Shown piece after piece: positions 1-9,331 of a stretch of DNA of 29,292 bases; the stretch's first letter is position 1; each line of letters begins with the position of its first letter. Below the pieces are notes generated by a model. It was not told the origin of the DNA, searched no databases, and was given only the letters and a program-made list of their open reading frames with translations. Made by a program: the position numbers and the translations under genes. This DNA is from Usnea hakonensis. Taxonomy: Eukaryota > Ascomycota > Lecanoromycetes > Lecanorales > Parmeliaceae. The stretch lies in assembly GCA_013423325.1 (NCBI GenBank), contig BLJB01000436.1, positions 1-29,292 on the forward strand. Direction: 5' to 3'.

Positions 1-59
1 CCAAGGCTCGCTAAGCCCTATGAGGCTCCGCACATATCCTGTGGAGGATATCCGTAACA
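1..59 (-). repeat. Partial inverted copy of the solo-LTR family, cut by the window edge
   Basis: The 59 bases are the exact reverse complement of 4867-4925, the first 59 bp of the solo LTR. Read on the minus strand the copy starts TGTTACGG at position 59 and runs off the left edge. It interrupts the Gypsy element just past the integrase core. If it is also a solo LTR, the adjacent 5 bp ATTAG (60-64) should recur about 100 bp left of the window. It could instead be one end of a full-length element. Confidence 0.85.
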
Positions 60-3000
60 ATTAGCTACGGTAATACGTGCTATAGGAAGATAATAGTCTA
101 ACTTAGATATAGTAGTAAGGTCTAAAGGTTAATTTAGCTTAAATCTATAGTTAGTCTTATTAGCTAACTAACCGGTAGTAGTAGATATACTAGAGTTAAT
201 AATAGACTAGATACGTGATAGGACCCTTAGCCAGTATTTAGGGCTATCTAGCGTAGCGATTAGATACTGTAATATAATCTCTACGGTTTAATTGGTTCTC
301 TCGCTCTACCTATCCGTTTAGGGATAATACGCGGTAGAGTATAGAAGCTTAATATAGAGCTTCTTAAATAATATAGTCTATAGCTCTAATAGGAACTTTG
401 GATCCCGATCTAAGAGGATTACCTTAGGGAGTCCCTAGTTACCTAATTCTAATCGTTCGAGTAGTACGGTAGCCTACTTAACTACTATCTACGTCGTTTT
501 CCTAGGTATTATTATATTCCTTTTGCTAAACTTGCACGTAATTAATATAGCTGCGTCAAACCCTTTAACTGAGATTAGCAAGGCTAGAATGAAGTCTATT
601 ATAAGAGTATGGAATAGTATCGGGGGACTATAGATTAGTTGTATATTACCGTACGGAGCGTGGTATCGTGTTTAATAAACTAAGCAAGCTGGACAATACT
701 TCAGATACTCCCGTAGGTATCTAGATAGTCCTCGGATGTACTAAGACCGTGCTACCCTCTTATAGTAGCGCGCAAATCCCAGGTAACCCTCTGCGGTATA
801 AGTAATATCTAGTATATCCTTAACTACTGCTTGCGGTATATATAGTCGTCTGGCTCCGGTAGATTTATCGACGTAGTAGATTAAATGATTAGGTAACTTA
901 TTAGGTACCTTAACTAGGAATATAGCGGTTATAGAAGGCTTCGATAAGTTAGGCTTTAGTATCCTGACGATAATAGCCGGTATCTCTATAGGTCCGATAT
1001 GAGGTCTTGGGGCTGTTGCGGTAGGCTTCTATTACCGTAACTAAGGTAGTGCGCCCGTAGGAGGCTTCGGTAATCTTATAGTAATAGTACGCGACTCGGT
1101 AGGGGTTATAGAAGGCTTCGGTAACTCTGAAGCCTTTAGTAATGAGCTTGTGGAAGCCTCTTGTAACTCCTTAGAAGGCGGTGTTGCCGCAATGAGAGGT
1201 ACTATAATAGGAGTACTATAAGGGGCTTTATTTGCCGTACCGGGAGCTTTTGGAGTTACCGTAATACTATTAGAAGTATTATTTGCGACTATAGGAATTA
1301 ATATATTGGGAGTATTATTACTTATTGCGACCGTAGCTTTATAAGGTATAGTCTCCCCCTATATAAAAGGGAGTTTTATACTTCTATCCTCGGAATCCGT
1401 CTTCTTCTTTTCGTCCTCAGAACGCAATATAGTAAGCACTTTCTTCTATATAGGATTAGTATTATATCCTTTAGTAACCCTTTACTTAAACTCTTTAGTT
1501 ATATTGATTAAGGTAGTAGTATACGTATATAGGATATCAAGCTCTAAGTATTATAGTAGCGTATTATCATAATTGCTACTAGCTAGTCTCGATAGTGCGT
1601 TAGGTACTATATTGCTCTTTCTAGGCTTATAACGTACGTCGAGATCGAAGGTCTGAAGGTACTAAGAGGCTCTAATAAGTCTTAGATTTAATCGTAACGT
1701 AGAGACAGTATTTAGTAAGGATTATTTAGCGATATCTATTATAGCTAAGTAGTCAGTAAAGACGATGACTTTATATTTGCTTAACTCGACTAGGTAGCGG
1801 ATTTTATAGATAGTCTATACTAAGGTAGCGACTTCTAGTTCCGTAGGCTAGTAGTTTACCTCTATAGTAGTAAGTAGATAACTTAGAAATATAATAGGAC
1901 GTATTTTCTTTCGTCCTCGTATAGTATATACTATAGTTACTAAAGGATCGCCTAAAGGATTAGTTAAGTTACCGTAAGGTTCTATTTCGCCGTTATAGTA
2001 AACGATAACTCTAAACCCGAATTCCTTTAATATATCTATATCGATATAAAGGACCTTATTAGGTAAGAAATAAGTTAAATAAGAAGGCTTACTAAGTAGG
2101 CGCTATAAAGTAGCGAAAGACTCTAGCTCTACTACCGTAGGATCTACTAGGCGAGTAGTAGTAGAAAAGGTCTTTCGCTTACGGCCACCCTTTAGGGACG
2201 GCTTTAGTAGCTCTATCTTTCGATCCTAGAGTAGTTTAGCGATTTGTGCGTACTACGTAATATAGTTACGTAAATAGCCGGTTATCCCTAGGTACGTTTC
2301 TAATACTCGAAGAGTCTACGGAAATTAAAGCTTACTAATAGCGGTAAGGTACTACTTAGGAGTTAAGAGACTAAAGGAGTTAACTCGTTACCCTAGTAGC
2401 TATACGTTAGGGTAACTAAGGAAGGACTTGATAGGCTTAAGTATAACGCTAATACGCAAGAAAAGCGTAAAGACCTAACGTAGATATATTAGGTATTCTT
2501 CTAGTATCTTCGAGAATATAATAATATCGTCTATATATCCTTTTACGAAGTCCTTAAAGTTATAAAGTAGACGATTAGTCTACCGCTAGATATAGGTAGG
2601 TAAATTATAGTAGCCTATAAGTAGTATATTAAAGGTCTCTTAACCCCTATAAGTAACTATAGTCTACTTATACCGGTCTAACGGGTGTACCCTCTATTAG
2701 TAGAAGAAAGCGGTACCATCGATATAGGTTACAAAGCGATAATTAGATATTAGGGTAATAATATCGTCTTGCGGAGGCAAGGGGTAAGTATCCCGAATTA
2801 ATACTTAGTTTAGTATTCGGATATCTACTACGAGTCGTCCTTCGTCTTTACCGTCTACTATTTTATAGACTATAAAGATAGGCTAGTAAAAGGGTATAGC
2901 GTATTTAGTATACTCGAGGCGTCCCTAGGCTTAAAGTTTATCGAATACTTTGTCGATAATAGTACGGTCCTTAATACCTAGGTAATAGACTTTTGGCTTT

Positions 3001-4861
3001 CTAGTGATCTTAGATTTCTAGCCCGGACGTAGAGGAATCCTTATCTAGTCCTCTTATAGTAGTTTAATAGTACCTCCCTTATCGTGCTATAGCTCTACGA
3101 ATTTATCGATAATTATAGTAAGCTTCGTAATATCCTCGTCGGTACTATAGACTATTACTCTATTTAGTAGGGTAGTCTTATAAGGGGTATCAGGCTTCCG
3201 AAGGCTTACGGAAGGCTTCCGAAGTATCCTAATAGGTATAGGAAGCCCGGTTGTAGGAGGCTACCGTAACGTACTAGGCTTAGTTATAGAAGGCTACCGT
3301 AGTATACCTACTAGCTAGGTAAAAGCCTTTTCGCCCTATAAGGCTATATAAGTCTGCTTTAGTAGCCTAACGGCTAACTCTGATTCTTATGACGTAATAT
3401 AGTAGTATCCGTTAGCTTTAATATCTATAACGGATCCGACTCGAAGCCTTCTAGGGAGGCTAATAGGCTCGTTAGAGTCGTTCCTAGCTAGTACCGTATA
3501 GAAGGATAAATCGACTAACGAGGTAAATAGTATAACAGGGTATCTATCCGCTAGCTTAAATATATAGTCTCTAGTAGGCAACTCGTAACGTTCTATTAGA
3601 ATTACGAAATAAGACTTAGTAGGAATAGTAATAGGCTTTCTAAGTACGATATCTTACTTAATAAAGGGCCTTATTGGCGTTACCGTAAGATTAAATATAG
3701 TACGATAGCTACTAATATAGCTAGTACGTATAGAGATCGTTAAGTCAATATCTTCTACGGCTAGGATATCTATTCCGATAAGTATCTTTACTCTAAGATT
3801 ATTAATCACGAAGGCGGGACGCTAGATTAAGGCGTTAATAGCCCGACCATTATACCTTCCTAGTATATAGATATCCAGATTAATGTATTCCGTAGTAGAG
3901 TAGTAGCTTGATCCGATTCCGCGTACTATAAGTAGTAAATCCTTCCTAAGAATAGTATACTTTAGTAGCTATAATTTTAGAAAGCTACGATCTATAAGGG
4001 TAATAGAGTATCTAGTGTCCTAATAGACTATTTCTACTATAGTAGTAGGGCTTAATTTTACTACTATACGTAAGTAGTAGTATAATCGTAGTAAATATCT
4101 AGGAGTAGATTATAATTATTTTATAGACTTCTCGGTATTTAACTTAATAATCTTAGTAGTACCGTAAGTATAATTAACGAAGGCTTTAGAAGTTAATTTC
4201 TAATTTATAATAGTAGCCTTAAAAGTTATTTTCTTAGAAGTAGAAGTCGACTTTAATTATTAATACTCCCGACTTTTTAGATATTTATATAATAGATTTT
4301 TAGACGTAAATAGTGCTTAATAGGAGCGATAGATAAATAATAAAGGCTATAACGGGCTAGTAAAGTATATATTAGACTGAAATTCGTCTTCCCATAGATA
4401 GTAGTATAATAGATCCTTATTACTATAGAAGTCTTCTTTAGCTTCCTCGTTACTATAATCCTTATTAGTATTATCTTTGTTAGGATCGTTAGGATGCTAC
4501 TCTTCCATATCCTCGCCTTAGTAAGCCGTAGTACGAGGGTGGTTACGAAAGGCTTCACGAGGCCTCTAAGGCCTATTATAGCCTCTTATAGTAGCGTCAT
4601 TAAAGTTTCCTACTGGCTCTTACTTTATATACCCGCCCTGTTGTAGTAGTACTTTGTTAGGATAGGCCTGAGTGTTATATCCTTGACCTATTTGAGCCGC
4701 CTGAGGCTACCGATTTATACTTGGAGGTTGTGGTAAGGCCTATAGAGTGTTACTATTACTCTAGTACGGATAATTGTAGCCTTATTAGTATATCTATTTA
4801 TACCGATATAGAGGATACTGGTATTAATAGGACGTAGGCTAGTAGGCTAGTATAAAAGGTC

Positions 4862-4866
4862 GCGAT
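4862..4866. repeat. Left target-site duplication GCGAT
   Basis: Left copy of the 5-bp direct repeat flanking the solo LTR; the partner is at 5028-5032. Confidence 0.9.
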
Positions 4867-5027
4867 TGTTACGGATATCCTCCACAGGATATGTGCGGAG
4901 CCTCATAGGGCTTAGCGAGCCTTGGCACGCACCATGAGGAGGATTCTTCCTGTAGATACTCTTTCTTTCATACACATTATTATATTATTATCCATACATA
5001 TGACACCACTCATATCGTTTCCTGACA
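4867..5027 (+). repeat. Solo LTR nested in gag
   Basis: This is a 161-bp insertion beginning TGTTACGGATATCC and ending CCTGACA, flanked on both sides by the 5-bp direct repeat GCGAT (4862-4866 and 5028-5032). That is the footprint of an LTR element that recombined down to one LTR. Discounting it and one GCGAT copy puts the gag frame back in register across the site. It is richer in CA/TG than its surroundings, so it looks un-RIPped and inserted after the host element decayed. A 7-bp stem hairpin (ATATCCT-CCAC-AGGATAT) sits near its start. Strand follows the TG..CA reading; the true transcription direction is not proven. Confidence 0.92.
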
Positions 5028-5032
5028 GCGAT
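5028..5032. repeat. Right target-site duplication GCGAT
   Basis: Right copy of the 5-bp direct repeat flanking the solo LTR; the partner is at 4862-4866. Confidence 0.9.
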
Positions 5033-6881
5033 AGAACCTAACGTATCTTCTACGGCCTATTGGACTAGTACTGTGGTTACTTACCTCTATTGTTACTTCT
5101 ATTGACCTATAAGGTCTGATAAAGGCTTCTACTATCTAACTCGTCTCGTGTAATGTTATAAAAGGCGTTTTACTTAGTATCCAGCTAGTTAAGAAAGCTA
5201 GTAAGGGTGGTAGTTACGGTAGGCTCTACTAGGTAGATTCGGAATTTGAAGTATATCTTAGTATAGGTAAGTAATAACTAATTATATAAGGGCAACCCTA
5301 TAGCCTTAGTATACCGGATAATATCTTATATATAGGCTCGTAGGGTACGTCTATTCTTAGTATTCTATAACGAATAGCTATAACGGTCTAACGTATCTTG
5401 TGTATTAGGACCCTTTTCTTTAAACCTATTAGTGATCGTAGTATACTAATAGTCTATTAAGGCGTTACGAAGCAAATCCTTTTTAAGCTTACTAAGCTTA
5501 GTAGAGTACTAAATTAAGGTACTACTACGTAGAGCTTAAGTAATTATTAGCCTTATATTAGTATTAGAGTACGTCTTAGTAAGATCCTTAAGGTAGTTAA
5601 TCTAGATAAATATATTACGGTAGTAGATATATCTTCCTATATTAACGATAGCCTTATTATACTCGCTTTCGTAGTTAGGGTCGAAGTATCCTAAGTCTTC
5701 GATACGTAGTTTGCTACGAGCTTCGGCCTACTATACGATAGGTTATATGACCGCTTATATAGACTGTGGTACTACTTGTGCTACAGGCTATTATTATATA
5801 GTATTACGGAGGTTATCTCTTAGGATTCTTATATCGTCTCGTATTATTTGACGTATAGCTTATAGGAGGTCGGGATCTATCGTTAGAGCCGGCTAACTAT
5901 TCTAAGCTAAGGCTTAGCCTCGACCTATATTAGCTATATTAGAAGGCTTTAGTAAGGTAGTACGAGGGGTAGTAGAAGACTCCGGTAGTACGGTACTAGA
6001 GGTAGTAAAAAGGTACGGACTATTAGCTACGGTAGCCGGATCTGGAGTACTTAGATTAGGAGTGCTAGCCCTAGTAATAATAGGTAACGGGGGTTATAAT
6101 AGTAGCTCTCTAAGGTCTCTTATTATTATATTAAATTATCTAAGAGTACCTTAAAGGGTAGACTTATTAATTACTTAGGCGGGTAGCTAAGATAGATTAA
6201 TAGACTATAAGCGTACTCGTACCCGTCGGTCTCTCTTAGACGGCTTCTAAGGCCGAACTATAGCTAGATTAGGAAGGTACTTTACAATATAGTAAATATA
6301 AATAGTAGTCGAGTACTTAATTAGCTATAAGTAAGGGTAATTAGTCTTAGTAAATTCTACTATCTTATAGGTAGTAGTTAGGGTAGCGGTATCTAAGGTA
6401 ATAGTATTACTCTCGACCTATAATTAGTATACTAGTTTACCGGATTTGCGGTAATAATATAAGTAGCCTATAGAAGGCTACTATAATTAATTATAGCGAG
6501 TCTAAAAAGGTAGTAAGGAGCCTATAGAAGGCTATTATAGACGGCTTATAAAGGCTATCTTCGGGTATAGTAAGGTAAGACGGTAGAAAGGATAATTAAA
6601 TAGATAAGTAAAGCGTCTAAAAGGGCTATAGAGGACTCCTATAAGAGGCTATAATAAGATATAAGAGTTAAAGGTAATAGTAATTTAGCTAATTACTTGG
6701 CGTAGCTAATAATAGATAACGTAATAGAGAGTAGTAATTAAGGAAATAAGGATATAATAGTAGCGGAAGCAATAAAGTAATAAAATATAATAACGTAACT
6801 AGTAATACGATTACGTCTAGTAATCTAATAGATCTAGTATACTAATAGCTAATTAAGTGGTAGCTATTAGTACAAAATAGG

Positions 6882-7056
6882 TGTTGCTACTATTCTGTAA
6901 AGGCACAATGGTATAATATGAATCATAATGTAGTGTGAATGTATAAATGATGAATCTATCTAGAAGAAAGTGAATATAAGTAGTGAATGCCAAGCCCTAG
7001 TGAATAAGGCAAGAGCCATGGCAATGCCAAGGCTCGGATCTCTGCCGTAGCAACAG
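6882..7056 (-). repeat. 5' LTR of the Ty3/Gypsy element
   Basis: This 175-bp unit starts TGTTGCTAC and ends GTAGCAACA, a 9-bp perfect terminal inverted repeat with the canonical TG..CA ends. It lies just upstream (minus strand) of the gag frame. The 5-bp flanks (ATAGG on the left, GTGGT on the right) do not match, as expected if it is one end of a full element rather than a solo LTR. It keeps many CA/TG dinucleotides, unlike the internal region. On the minus strand it shares GAGCCTTGGCA and a similar start with the LTR at 4867-5027, so the two families may be related. Confidence 0.8.
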
Positions 7057-7700
7057 TGGTAATTGCTCTTTCTGGTGTAGTGGCTATTGCTCTTGCTTCT
7101 CCGCAATGATCTCCGTATTTTCTTCGTCTTTTGCCTCCTCTTTTGGTACTTCGTGCGGAGCAGGTGGAGTAGATTACTGAGTGGTCTAAGTAGCTTGCTA
7201 AGTGGCCTATGATTGGTAAATGAATACCACGTAACGTCCTATTGATATATATAATTCGTGAAAGAAAGAAGTTATTTGATATCCCCTTGCCTACCGAAAT
7301 CTATGTCAAGCCGGGTCGTATTATCTATTATCCGAACTGTGCGCTGCGGTCCCAGTGTGCGCTCCCAAGACCTTCCGTAGTCCGCCGGTAAATTATATAG
7401 AAATCAGATAAAGGCTTCTCTAAGTCGTCTCAAATAAGCGTAAAAAGTAATTAAAATATCTAAATAGTAAGTTAGTAGATTTTACTCAGTAAGTGTATAT
7501 TATTAATTTTCGGTGGTTTAATATACCAAATCAGGCGGGGGGTGTAGAGGGTGCGTGTGCCAAGATATTGCATTTTTTTTGAGCATGCTAAAATTCGGTG
7601 TTTAAGTAACTCCTCAATACCTTTACCATACTTTAGGTTACACTCAACTGGATATCTCTTGTAATCAGCTGTTATTCGGCGGAGGTTGGCAGACTTTGAA
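7057..7700. other. Gene-free stretch between the retrotransposon and ETF-alpha
   Basis: No convincing gene. The minus strand at about 7075-7165 reads as a short acidic Glu/Lys-rich open segment ending in a stop, possibly a relic of a disrupted gene; this is weak. Around 7430-7480 the sequence is again TA-rich like the transposon. The last 200 bp should hold the ETF-alpha promoter, but I recognise no specific site. Confidence 0.4.
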
Positions 7701-8860
7701 ATGTCGAAGCCTAGTTCGCTTTTCACCGCTCGTCACTCCGCACTCAGGCAAGCACAATGCTACCTCAGGTTCTCGCGAACCTTCAATCGACCACGACAAT
7801 TCGCTTTTGCCAGGCTCTTGAGCTCGCTTGCCGTCCTTGAACAACGAGAAGGGAAATTACATTCTGCATCTCTCAGCGCTATCACTGCTGCTCGGAAGCT
7901 GGGAGGCTCAATAACAGGCTTCGTTGCCGGGAAAGAGGCTAGATCAGTAGCCGAAGAGGCCGCAAAGGTCAAGGGAGTAGAGAAGATCATAGTGGTCGAG
8001 GATAGCGCATATGAGAAAGTACGCTCGCTTTGAAATTACTCATGATTGCTTCTAACCTTGTGTCAGGCGCTCCCAGAGAACTATGCTCCTCTACTTGCCG
8101 AAAACATAAAGAAAGAAGGTTTTACACATGTATTTGCTGGACATTCAGCTTTTGGCAAGAATCTGATGCCCAGAGTATCAGCCCTCCTTGATGTACAGCA
8201 AATATCAGACATTACAGCCATAGAGGGTGAAGACAGTAAGATCAACCAAGCAACTTCAGTGAAGCATGGTCTAACTCATCTACAGCCTTCGTTCGGCCTA
8301 TATACGCTGGAAATGCCATCCTCACTGTTCAGTCATCGGACAGGGTCAAAATAATAACGGTCAGAGGCACCGCCTTTGCAGCTGCTGAGGCCGAGGGCGG
8401 CTCTGCTGAGATATCTGAAGGAATCGATCCTAAAATTGAAAATAAGACTGAGTGGCTTTCGGAAGACTTGGCAAAATCGGACCGACCCGACCTTGCCACT
8501 GCAGGCAAAGTTGTTTCTGGCGGACGAGGATTAAAATCAAAAGAGGAATTTGACAGAATCATTCCACCACTTGCAGATGCTTTGGGAGCAGCCATTGGTG
8601 CATCAAGAGCAGCGGTTGATAGTGGCTTTGCGGACAACAGCTTGCAGGTTGGACAGACTGGCAAGAACGTTGCGCCGCAACTCTACCTTTGCGCTGGTAT
8701 TTCGGGAGCCATACAACATCTTGCAGGGATGAAGGACAGCAAGGTCATAGCAGCGATCAATAAGGATGTTGATGCGCCAATTTTTCAGGTAGCTGATGTT
8801 GGTCTTGTAGGCAATCTTTTCGATAGAGTGCCAGAGTTGACCGAAAAGCTGAAGCAGTAG
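7701..8860 (+). CDS. ETFA: Electron transfer flavoprotein subunit alpha, mitochondrial
   Basis: Alpha subunit of the FAD-containing heterodimer that passes electrons from mitochondrial acyl-CoA and other dehydrogenases to ETF-ubiquinone oxidoreductase. Three exons, 7701-8018, 8067-8235 and 8286-8860, give 353 aa; human ETFA is 333. The 48- and 50-bp introns both carry CTAAC branch sites, and joining them yields family blocks such as LPENYAPLLAENIKK and FVRPIYAGNA. The C-terminal FAD-binding region shows VVSGGRG (about 238-244), GQTGKNVAP (from about 285) and ADVGLVGNLF near the end. The first about 45 residues are rich in Arg/Ser with almost no acidic residues, which fits a mitochondrial presequence. 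I chose the ATG at 7701 as the first in-frame ATG. The gene looks intact. Confidence 0.95.
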
Positions 8861-9331
8861 CGTACACTACATTTTCAAAACTTTGAGATCACTCGCCGTC
8901 TCTTGACGGCCCAACTTTCACCCAAAGCACTTGTACTTTCAACCCTTGCGCGGGTTTCTACATGTCATAAAGCTTGAGACCTTGAGTTCAATGGAGTCCT
9001 ACCAAGCTCTCCTGAAGCAGACCACCCTTATCACCCTTTGAGAGGAGTCGCGCGAGCGAGGCCCCAGAGTGAAGGTCTAGTTGAACGGAAAGTCTGATTT
9101 TGGGATGTAGTAAATTTGGAATGTAGACCTGCGGGTTTAGATCTGATGTTGGAACCGAATATGAGAGCTAAGGAAACTCATGAGCACGAGTGAGAAGCGA
9201 AGGAATAGTATTTAAGTATATCGTTATATACAGCCGAGTACCTTACATGTAAGATACTTGGCAGTACCCTGCCCCACTCTCGTGATCTTCCCCTTCTACC
9301 TTACACTTGAGAACCTTAACTCCTTTATCAA
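8861..9331. other. Intergenic region upstream of the zinc-cluster gene
   Basis: This 471-bp stretch lies between two genes on the same strand. It should hold the ETF-alpha 3' end and the regulator's promoter. No further reading frame or recognisable element was found. Confidence 0.5.

Larger units (their letters stand above)
60..6480 (-). pseudogene. gag-pol polyprotein remnant with RIP nonsense codons
   Basis: Translated on the minus strand, one frame runs from gag (upper limit near 6480 is approximate) to integrase, broken only by TAG/TAA codons where Gln or Trp is expected. Gag lies at roughly 4300-6480, with a Gln/Tyr/Asn-rich C-terminal part near 4600-4860. The protease-like segment is near 3750-4010 (LIGIDIL motif about 3780). 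Reverse transcriptase spans about 2280-2900 with the YIDD box at 2526-2537. RNase H is about 1640-2100. Integrase is about 240-850, with a CPAC half of its zinc site near 700 and catalytic Asp codons at 594-596 and 408-410 and Glu at 300-302, giving DX35E. All pol landmarks share one frame, and gag joins it once the solo LTR plus one target duplication is discounted. I see no CCHC knuckle in gag and cannot tell whether it was lost. Confidence 0.88.
60..7056 (-). mobile_element. RIP-degraded Ty3/Gypsy LTR retrotransposon (one LTR and gag-pol; other LTR outside window)
   Basis: This is a long LTR retrotransposon read on the minus strand. The 5' LTR is at the right end (6882-7056), and gag, protease, reverse transcriptase, RNase H and integrase follow toward position 60. 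Integrase lies after RNase H, which is the Ty3/Gypsy order. The internal region is extremely TA-rich, with CA and TG dinucleotides depleted, as RIP leaves behind. It is interrupted by a 161-bp solo LTR of another family at 4867-5027 and broken at 59/60 by an inverted copy of that LTR. The 3' LTR must lie left of the window or be lost. No clean tRNA primer-binding site is visible next to the LTR, probably because it mutated. The element cannot encode functional protein. Confidence 0.93.

Noticed and set aside
3387..4558. Open frames of 64 and 93 codons on the minus strand as genes
   Set aside because: The first is a stop-free piece of the decayed pol frame; the second is an out-of-frame shadow of gag-pol.
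1..4926. A 4.9-kb DNA transposon bounded by 59-bp perfect terminal inverted repeats
   Set aside because: The right copy continues to 5027 and has its own GCGAT target duplication, and the sequence between is Gypsy gag-pol that extends beyond both ends; two inverted LTR insertions explain it better.
8329..8664. Antisense 111-codon open frame opposite ETF-alpha
   Set aside because: Shadow of a strongly coding, motif-rich plus-strand exon.
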